Positions 6,209-10,409 of a stretch of DNA of 10,409 nt are shown piece by piece. Below the pieces are notes generated by a model. It was not told the origin of the DNA and ran no database searches. It saw nothing but the letters and a program-made list of their open reading frames with translations. Positions within the stretch are counted from its first letter, which is position 1; each line of letters opens with the position of its first letter. The position numbers and the translations under genes were made by a program. The DNA is taken from the NCBI GenBank assembly GCA_002383485.1, contig DFYY01000024.1, positions 1 through 10,409 on the forward strand, read 5' to 3'. The stretch is from Bacteroidales bacterium UBA4070 (GTDB lineage Bacteria > Bacteroidota > Bacteroidia > Bacteroidales > VadinHA17).

Positions 6209-6898
6209 TTACTTCCTTACCGTTGATTCCGCCGACCTGTCCTTCATTATCAGGAGCTGTTTCCTGTCACGTCCGACAGTACCCTTGGTGCCTGTGTAGT
6301 CAACCCATGCAGTGAAAACATTCAGCTGGTTCTTTTCGAGCTGGCCGGTCCTGATGAACCACACATCCTCGTTTCTGAGTGTATAATTATTATGAGTCTC
6401 ATGCCAGACATCGACGTAGTAGGTACGGGGCTGAAGATTGGTGAAGACCACCTTTCCGCTCGCGTTGGTGAATCCTTCCACTATGGCGTTGGTCTCATTG
6501 TCCCAGTCTGTCTCTGTGGGATAGAGTATCACGCTGGCACCCGATACCGGGTACTGGTCGTAATATTCAAGTACTTCTACCTCGAGCATCGTTGGTGAGA
6601 GAACCTCTATGTCGAGGTAAGTCCTGTCGACAAGTCCGTTTCCGGAGTAGGCGCTCAGGACGACGGTGAAGACACCCGAAGCATTGAATGAGTGAATGGG
6701 CTCGTAAGCGTCAGACCAGGTGCCGTCGCCAAAGTCCCATTCATAACCGGTTGCATTTGTTGACCCGTTGAAGAAGGTTACTTCCTCCCCTATCTCTGAG
6801 CTGATCTTGTCTGAGAAGAAATAAGCCTCGGGTTGAAGTTCACATGAGCTGAGCATTATCAGTGCTGCTGCTGCCGTTAAGATTAAAATTCTTTTCAT
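6209..6898 (-). CDS. PKD-domain lipoprotein
   Basis: The 229-residue protein begins with a lipoprotein signal peptide: MKR, a hydrophobic run, then LSSC with the lipidated Cys at 19. CELQPE follows, so export to the cell surface is possible. A PKD (Ig-like) domain spans about residues 24-99 and shows WDFGDGTWSD at 54-63 and SFNASGVFTVVL at 70-81. A second beta domain at about 104-170 has VSGASVILYPTETD and TNASGKVVFTNLQPRTYYVDV, the pattern of a carboxypeptidase-regulatory or CNA-B-like fold. The tail (about 175-229) is basic and not recognised. No catalytic motif is present, so a binding or structural role at the cell surface is inferred. It lies upstream of the symporter in the same direction, 92 nt apart, but the symporter has its own promoter signal, so the link may be loose. 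Confidence 0.8.
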   Translation of the reverse strand: MKRILILTAAAALIMLSSCELQPEAYFFSDKISSEIGEEVTFFNGSTNATGYEWDFGDGTWSDAYEPIHSFNASGVFTVVLSAYSGNGLVDRTYLDIEVLSPTMLEVEVLEYYDQYPVSGASVILYPTETDWDNETNAIVEGFTNASGKVVFTNLQPRTYYVDVWHETHNNYTLRNEDVWFIRTGQLEKNQLNVFTAWVDYTGTKGTVGRDRKQLLIMKDRSAESTVRK

Positions 6899-7015
6899 GA
6901 TTCCCGTAATTTATGCTGTTTTGTTAAATCCAAAATCTGTGCCATTTAATAAATTCCAGATTTCAGGCTTTACTACCGCATAGCGAAGCCATCCCGCAGA
7001 ACGGATAAAAAATAT

Positions 7016-7023
7016 TATCTTTG
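7016..7023 (+). promoter_or_regulatory. -7 box of the thrS-infC-rpmI-rplT operon
   Basis: TATCTTTG matches the Bacteroidota TAnnTTTG box and lies 23 nt before the thrS ATG, so the leader is short (about 15-18 nt). No clear TTG -33 element is seen. Such a short leader leaves no room for a T-box or other riboswitch in front of thrS. Confidence 0.65.
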
Positions 7024-7046
7024 CAAACTATTTAAAAGAGGATTAT

Positions 7047-8987
7047 ATGATCAGCATAACCTTTCCCGACGGGTCAGTCAGGGAGTACAACAGCGGGGTG
7101 ACCAGTCATGATATTGCCCGTTCAATCAGTTCCGGACTGGCTGCCGATATTTATGCGGCCACAGTCAACGGCGAAGTCCGGGATCTGTCGCGGCCGATAA
7201 ATGAAAATGCCACCGTCAGGTTCCATAAGTGGGATGACGCAGAGGCGAAGCACGCATTCTGGCATTCGTCGGCACATCTGATGGCCGAGGCGCTGGAGGC
7301 ATTGTGGCCCGGAACGAAGTTCGGCATCGGCCCTGCCATAGAGAACGGATTTTATTACGATGTTGATCCCGGCGAGGGCAGGGTGATCACCGATTCCGAC
7401 CTGCCCCTGGTGGAGGATAAGATGAAGGAACTGGCGGCAAGGAACAGTCCCATTGTCCGTACCGAGGTCAGCAAGAAGGATGCGATGGATCTCTTCACTG
7501 CAAAGGGCGACGAATACAAGACAGAGCTTATATCTGAGCTTGAGGACGGCACAATCACCCTTTACCGCCAGGGCAATTTTACCGATCTGTGCCGCGGTCC
7601 GCACCTGCCAGACACCTCAACAATAAAGGCCATCAAGGTTCTGAGTCTTGCCGGAGCATACTGGCGCGGCGACGAGAAGAGGAAGATGATGACACGTATC
7701 TACGGCATCACCTTCCCAAAACAGAAGTTGCTTGATGAGTACATGGTGATGATTGAAGAGGCGCGCAAGCGTGACCACCGCCGCATTGGCAAGGAGCTGG
7801 AGCTCTTCGCCTTCTCACCGAAAGTGGGAATGGGTCTGCCGCTCTGGCTTCCCCGTGGAGCTGACCTGAAGCAGAGGCTGATCGATTTCATGACGAAGGT
7901 GCTCAAGGCCAGGGGATACAGCATGGTTTCAACACCGCACATAGGTAATGTGGAACTCTACAAGACCTCAGGTCACTATGAGAAGTACGGAGCTGACTCG
8001 TTCAGACCTATCACCACTCCGCAGGAGGGTGAGGTCTTCATGCTCAAGCCAATGAACTGCCCTCATCACTGTGAGATTTTCAATGCCACTCCCCACTCCT
8101 ATCGTGACCTGCCGGTACGGATGGCCGAATTCGGCACCGTCTACCGCTATGAGCAGAGCGGCGAACTGCACGGGCTGACAAGGGTACGCAGTTTTACCCA
8201 GGATGATGCCCACCATTTCTGCGCCCCGGAACAGCTCAAGGAGGAGTTCAAGAGCATTATTGACCTGGTGCAGTATATCTTTAAAATAGCCGGTTTCAAC
8301 GAATTCACGGCACAGATATCACTAAGGGATCCCGAAAACCATGAGAAATACATTGGCAGCGACGAGAACTGGGAGAAGGCTGAAAAGGCAATTATTGAAG
8401 CTGCCGGAGAGAAAAACATGGTCACCACCATTGCCATCGGCGAGGCTGCATTCTACGGTCCGAAGCTCGACTTCATGGTAAGGGACGCCATCGGGCGCAA
8501 GTGGCAACTGGGCACTATCCAGGTTGACTATAACCTGCCTGAGCGGTTCGGTCTTGAGTACACAGGCAGTGATAACCAGAAGCATCAGCCGGTTATGATC
8601 CACAGGGCCATCTTCGGATCCATGGAGAGATTCGTTGCAGTGCTGATAGAAAATACCGCCGGACGGTTCCCGATCTGGCTGACGCCTGATCAGGCCGTAA
8701 TACTGCCCATCAGCGAAAAATTCAATGATTATGCAAAAACTGTTTTAAATCTCCTTAATAATTACGATATTCGCACCCTGATTGACGAAAGGAACGAGAA
8801 GATAGGTAAGAAGATAAGGGATAACGAGTTAAAGAGGATTCCCTACCTTCTTGTGATTGGAGAAAAAGAGGTTACGGCGGGAACAGTCTCCGTCAGAAAG
8901 CAGGGCGAGGGTGACAGGGGAGTCATGAAACCTGAAGAGTTCATCAGCATTGTGAGGGAGGAGATAAGCAGAGAGATTGGCAATTAA
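7047..8987 (+). CDS. thrS: Threonyl-tRNA synthetase
   Basis: This class II synthetase charges tRNA-Thr in the cytoplasm. The 646-residue protein has the full domain order: a TGS domain at 1-62, the editing domain at about 63-225, the catalytic core at about 245-540 and the anticodon-binding domain at about 545-646 (starting near TPDQAVILPI). The editing site is intact, with H73 and H77 in HSSAHLMAEA and C182 and H186 in DLCRGPH, so mischarged serine can be removed. The catalytic zinc ligand C338 lies in MNCPHHCE, followed by the motif 2 region (FGTVYRYEQSGELHGL, 362-377) and DDAHHFC at 386-392. Motif 3 is GSMERFVAVLIE. The start is fixed by the TGS domain and an AGAGGA sequence about 7 nt upstream. 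It is the first gene of the operon, 46 nt before infC. Confidence 0.96.
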   Translation: MISITFPDGSVREYNSGVTSHDIARSISSGLAADIYAATVNGEVRDLSRPINENATVRFHKWDDAEAKHAFWHSSAHLMAEALEALWPGTKFGIGPAIENGFYYDVDPGEGRVITDSDLPLVEDKMKELAARNSPIVRTEVSKKDAMDLFTAKGDEYKTELISELEDGTITLYRQGNFTDLCRGPHLPDTSTIKAIKVLSLAGAYWRGDEKRKMMTRIYGITFPKQKLLDEYMVMIEEARKRDHRRIGKELELFAFSPKVGMGLPLWLPRGADLKQRLIDFMTKVLKARGYSMVSTPHIGNVELYKTSGHYEKYGADSFRPITTPQEGEVFMLKPMNCPHHCEIFNATPHSYRDLPVRMAEFGTVYRYEQSGELHGLTRVRSFTQDDAHHFCAPEQLKEEFKSIIDLVQYIFKIAGFNEFTAQISLRDPENHEKYIGSDENWEKAEKAIIEAAGEKNMVTTIAIGEAAFYGPKLDFMVRDAIGRKWQLGTIQVDYNLPERFGLEYTGSDNQKHQPVMIHRAIFGSMERFVAVLIENTAGRFPIWLTPDQAVILPISEKFNDYAKTVLNLLNNYDIRTLIDERNEKIGKKIRDNELKRIPYLLVIGEKEVTAGTVSVRKQGEGDRGVMKPEEFISIVREEISREIGN

Positions 8988-9020
8988 GAGATTGATTTTC
9001 AAGATAGTACTAACTTAACT

Positions 9021-9036
9021 GGAGGACAAGACAATA
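9021..9036 (+). promoter_or_regulatory. Shine-Dalgarno and non-standard AUA start of infC
   Basis: GGAGG (9021-9025) is followed after 8 nt by ATA (9034-9036), an ideal ribosome-binding spacing. There is an in-frame stop (TAA, 9016-9018) just before, and no ATG occurs before the conserved IF-3 N-terminus. infC genes commonly use rare start codons such as AUU, which IF-3 discriminates against to regulate itself. Strong Shine-Dalgarno sequences are uncommon in this phylum. Confidence 0.6.
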
Positions 9037-9588
9037 GCAGGACCGACTTTTTCCAGGCCCAGGCCGGGAAGAAAACCCGAACCGGAACACCGGATTAACA
9101 ACAGGATCACAGCCAGAACAGTAAGGGTTGTGGGTGAGAACATAGAAGCGAAGGTGATGAGCATCGGTGATGCCCTCAGGCTAGCTGATGAGATGGAACT
9201 TGATCTTGTTGAGATATCTCCAAATGCTGACCCTCCAGTCTGCAAAATCGTTGATTATCAGAAATTCCTGTATCAACAAAAGAAGAAGCAGAAAGAGATA
9301 AAGGCAAATGCCGCAAAGATTGTGGTCAAAGAGATTCGTTTCGGTCCGAACACTGACGATCACGATTACAATTTCAAGCTGAAGCACGCCATCAGTTTCC
9401 TGGAGGAAGGTGCCAAGGTGAGGGCTTATGTCTTTTTCAAGGGAAGGTCAATCCTCTTCAAGGAGCAGGGAGAAAAGCTCCTGGCGAGGTTTGTGAGTGA
9501 TCTCGACGAGTATGGTAAGGTAGATCAGACTCCGAGACTTGAAGGAAAGAGGATGATCATCATACTCTCGCCTAAAAAGAAGAAGTAG
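9034..9588 (+). CDS. infC: Translation initiation factor IF-3
   Basis: IF-3 binds the 30S subunit, prevents premature 50S joining and checks the start codon and initiator tRNA. From the ATA at 9034 the product is 184 residues, which fits the family. The N-domain includes HRINNRITARTVRVVGEN (19-36) and DLVEISPNADPPVCKIVDY. A lysine-rich linker (KKKQKE) follows, and then a C-domain with KEIRFGPNTDDHDYNFK and VFFKGRSILFKEQGE, which contacts 16S rRNA; it ends in PKKKK. Starting at the first GTG (9130) would remove the conserved HRINNRI...VRVV segment, so the upstream non-ATG start is much more likely. Initiation at a codon that IF-3 rejects suggests self-regulation, as in E. coli infC. It lies between thrS and rpmI in the usual order. 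Confidence 0.9.
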   Translation: MAGPTFSRPRPGRKPEPEHRINNRITARTVRVVGENIEAKVMSIGDALRLADEMELDLVEISPNADPPVCKIVDYQKFLYQQKKKQKEIKANAAKIVVKEIRFGPNTDDHDYNFKLKHAISFLEEGAKVRAYVFFKGRSILFKEQGEKLLARFVSDLDEYGKVDQTPRLEGKRMIIILSPKKKK

Positions 9589-9615
9589 AAATTTTTTTAT
9601 ACATATATATACAAC

Positions 9616-9813
9616 ATGCCAAAAGTGAAAGTAAATCCGGGTGCAAAGAAGAGGTTTTCTTTGACCGGTACAGGTAAAATCAAGCGTAAGCATGCTTTCA
9701 AGAGCCACATCCTTACCAAGAAGTCGACCAAGCGCAAGAGGAATCTTACGTATGGTACACTTGTAGACAAGGCAGATCAGAAGAACGTTAAGCTTCTTCT
9801 TGGACTGAAGTAG
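9616..9813 (+). CDS. rpmI: 50S ribosomal protein L35
   Basis: A 65-residue, strongly basic protein typical of bL35: MPKVKVNPGAKKRFSLTGTG at the N-terminus, then GKIKRKHAFKSHILTKKSTKR-type basic repeats and a VKLLLGLK end. It is part of the large ribosomal subunit. The length is normal. It starts 27 nt after infC. The leader is AT-rich and has no Shine-Dalgarno sequence, the usual state in Bacteroidota. Confidence 0.96.
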   Translation: MPKVKVNPGAKKRFSLTGTGKIKRKHAFKSHILTKKSTKRKRNLTYGTLVDKADQKNVKLLLGLK

Positions 9814-9915
9814 GGTTTACCACCTGTCAGTGTGATAATCAACAGAATTATTAACCTGGGTGTGAAGCAGAAAAGACCTTAAGAGGCGCTTACATCCGAA
9901 AAAAGAGAAACAACA
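9814..9915 (+). other. rpmI-rplT intercistronic gap with weak stem potential
   Basis: These 102 nt are long for this operon. CACCTG (9822-9827) could pair with TGGGTG (9858-9863), two of the pairs being G-U, and TAAT/ATTA stretches lie in the loop. L20 controls its own operon through leader RNA in other phyla. I know of no described motif here, and the pairing is weak. Confidence 0.2.
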
Positions 9916-10284
9916 ATGCCAAGAGCAACAAACGCACCAGCATCGAAGGCAAGAAGGAAGAAGATCCTTAAACAGGCAAAAGGGTACTTTGGCAACAACG
10001 CAACTGTTTACACTGTTGCCAAGAACGTACTTGAGAAGGGTCTTGCCTATGCTTATCGTGACCGCAAGGACAAGAAGGGACAGTTTCGCGCGTTATGGAT
10101 CCAGAGGATCAACGCCGGCGTACGCCTTCACGGAATGAGTTACTCGCAGTTCATCGGCGGGCTTGAAAAGAAAGGGATCTCCCTCAACCGCAAGACCCTG
10201 GCTGATCTGGCGATGAATCACCCCGAAGCCTTCAAGGCAATCGTGGATAAAGTCAAGGAATCGAGTAGGAGGAAAATGAAATAG
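9916..10284 (+). CDS. rplT: 50S ribosomal protein L20, with an intron-derived C-terminal tail
   Basis: bL20 is an early assembly protein of the 50S subunit that binds 23S rRNA. The 122-residue protein has the basic N-terminal arm (ASKARRKKILKQAKGYFG, 9-26), YRDRKDKKGQFRALWIQRINA (47-67) and the globular end GMSYSQFIGGLEKKGISLNRKTLADLAMNHPEAF. Bacteroidota L20 proteins normally end soon after the FKAIV segment, near KVK at 112-114. Here SSRRKMK and the TAG stop follow. Those last codons lie in what looks like the 3' end of an antisense group II intron (10260-10409), so the tail is probably intron sequence read in the rplT direction. The added residues are basic and outside the conserved core, so function is likely kept. 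Confidence 0.93.
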   Translation: MPRATNAPASKARRKKILKQAKGYFGNNATVYTVAKNVLEKGLAYAYRDRKDKKGQFRALWIQRINAGVRLHGMSYSQFIGGLEKKGISLNRKTLADLAMNHPEAFKAIVDKVKESSRRKMK

Positions 10285-10306
10285 GTTTCCTCCTATTTCA
10301 TTTTCC
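10271..10306 (-). ncRNA. Group II intron domain VI hairpin
   Basis: A perfect 15-bp inverted repeat, GGAAAATGAAATAGG/CCTATTTCATTTTCC with a 6-nt loop, lies between domain V and the 3' end of the intron. This is the position of domain VI, which carries the branch-point A; a candidate bulged A lies just outside at about 10266. The left arm also encodes the last codons and stop of rplT. No T-tract follows on either strand, so it is not a standard terminator. Confidence 0.6.
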
Positions 10307-10316
10307 GACCTCTCAC

Positions 10317-10350
10317 ACCACCGTACGTACGGGTCTCGTATACGGCGGTT
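10317..10350 (-). ncRNA. Group II intron domain V
   Basis: Read leftward, ACCGCCGTA pairs with TACGGTGGT over 9 bp (one G-U pair). A distal ACG/CGT stem with a small loop and a short bulge lies between them, about 33-34 nt in total. This is the size and shape of domain V, the catalytic core of group II introns, with CGC in the triad position instead of AGC, a variant known in bacterial introns. The following GTGTGAGAGG is typical of the joint to domain VI. Confidence 0.72.
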
Positions 10351-10352
10351 CC

Positions 10353-10409
10353 CTAAGATACAACTTTCACCTTACTGTAGAAGTCCGAGAAGAAAACGTA
10401 ACCGGCAAG
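10353..10409 (-). CDS. C-terminal tail of a group II intron reverse transcriptase/maturase (partial)
   Basis: The leftward frame from the window edge gives 18 residues (LAGYVFFSDFYSKVKVVS) and a TAG stop, 2 nt before domain V begins. Intron-encoded proteins lie in domain IV and end just upstream of domain V, so the position is right. The AGY-x5-YxKV pattern resembles the extreme C-terminus of many such maturases (a final short segment after the X/thumb domain). The other two frames close after about 12 residues. Only the last few residues are present, so the assignment rests mostly on context. Confidence 0.5.
   Translation of the reverse strand, partial: LAGYVFFSDFYSKVKVVS

Larger units (their letters stand above)
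10260..10409 (-). mobile_element. Group II intron, 3' end (continues past the window)
   Basis: Read leftward from the window edge, there is in order: an open frame ending in TAG (10353), a domain V-like hairpin (10317-10350), a joining segment GTGAGAGG, a long domain VI-like hairpin (10271-10306), then CCTACTCGAT. The A of CTACTCGAT is 7 nt from the proposed 3' end, where the bulged branch-point A is expected, and the end in AT fits the AY rule. The intron is antisense to rplT, so it cannot be spliced from the rplT message. The exact boundary (10260 or 10261) is a judgement from the consensus. The 5' end and most of the maturase gene are outside the window. Confidence 0.75.

Noticed and set aside
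7016..7046. T-box or other riboswitch in front of thrS
   Set aside because: The -7 box leaves only about 15-18 nt of leader, too short for such an element.
9130..9588. infC starting at GTG 9130
   Set aside because: This would cut off the conserved IF-3 segment HRINNRI...VRVV, and it has no ribosome-binding site, whereas ATA 9034 has GGAGG at 8 nt.
10271..10306. Rho-independent terminator of rplT
   Set aside because: The hairpin is followed by GACCTCTC and not by T residues, and it fits better as domain VI of the intron.

Overview
This window looks like a chromosomal segment from a member of the Bacteroidota, probably Bacteroidales or a close relative. Three things point there: -7 boxes of the form TAnnTTTG in front of several genes, mostly weak or absent Shine-Dalgarno sequences, and protein sequences (IF-3, L20, threonyl-tRNA synthetase, aspartokinase) that read as that phylum. 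The central genes are roughly half G+C and use CTG/CGC-type codons. The first 600 bases are visibly AT-richer and use AGA/TTA codons.

Layout. Positions 1-640 hold the N-terminal end of an unrecognised leftward gene and an AT-rich stretch with no supportable gene. Positions 641-963 hold a leftward tRNA-Leu pair (CAG then GAG) with a promoter and a terminator. Positions 995-1105 may encode a tiny leftward lipoprotein-like peptide. Positions 1341-3808 are a tight rightward pair, lysC (aspartokinase) and lysA (diaminopimelate decarboxylase), the first and last enzymes of lysine biosynthesis. Positions 3809-4153 are a convergent intergenic region with a C-rich tract, a 51-bp tandem repeat, a 7-bp tandem repeat and a strong two-way terminator. 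Positions 4154-6898 run leftward: a PKD-domain lipoprotein, a sodium:solute symporter with a palindrome over its likely promoter, and a 70-residue two-helix membrane protein that may be its small subunit. From 7047 the conserved translation operon thrS-infC-rpmI-rplT runs rightward.

The most unusual parts are at the right end. The last 150 bases, read leftward, look like the 3' end of a group II intron: the tail of its reverse transcriptase/maturase, a domain V hairpin, a domain VI hairpin with a bulged A, and a CGAT end. The intron lies antisense to rplT and joins it inside the last codons, so the last seven residues and the stop codon of L20 appear to come from intron sequence. A second point of note is infC: it has no ATG before its conserved N-terminus and most likely starts at an AUA codon 8 nt after a GGAGG, which is rare for this phylum.

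I did not find a clear new defence or multi-gene system. The best leads are the intron/rplT junction, the repeat array at 3917-4045, the symporter and its small partner, and the cut-off gene at the left edge beside a tRNA.
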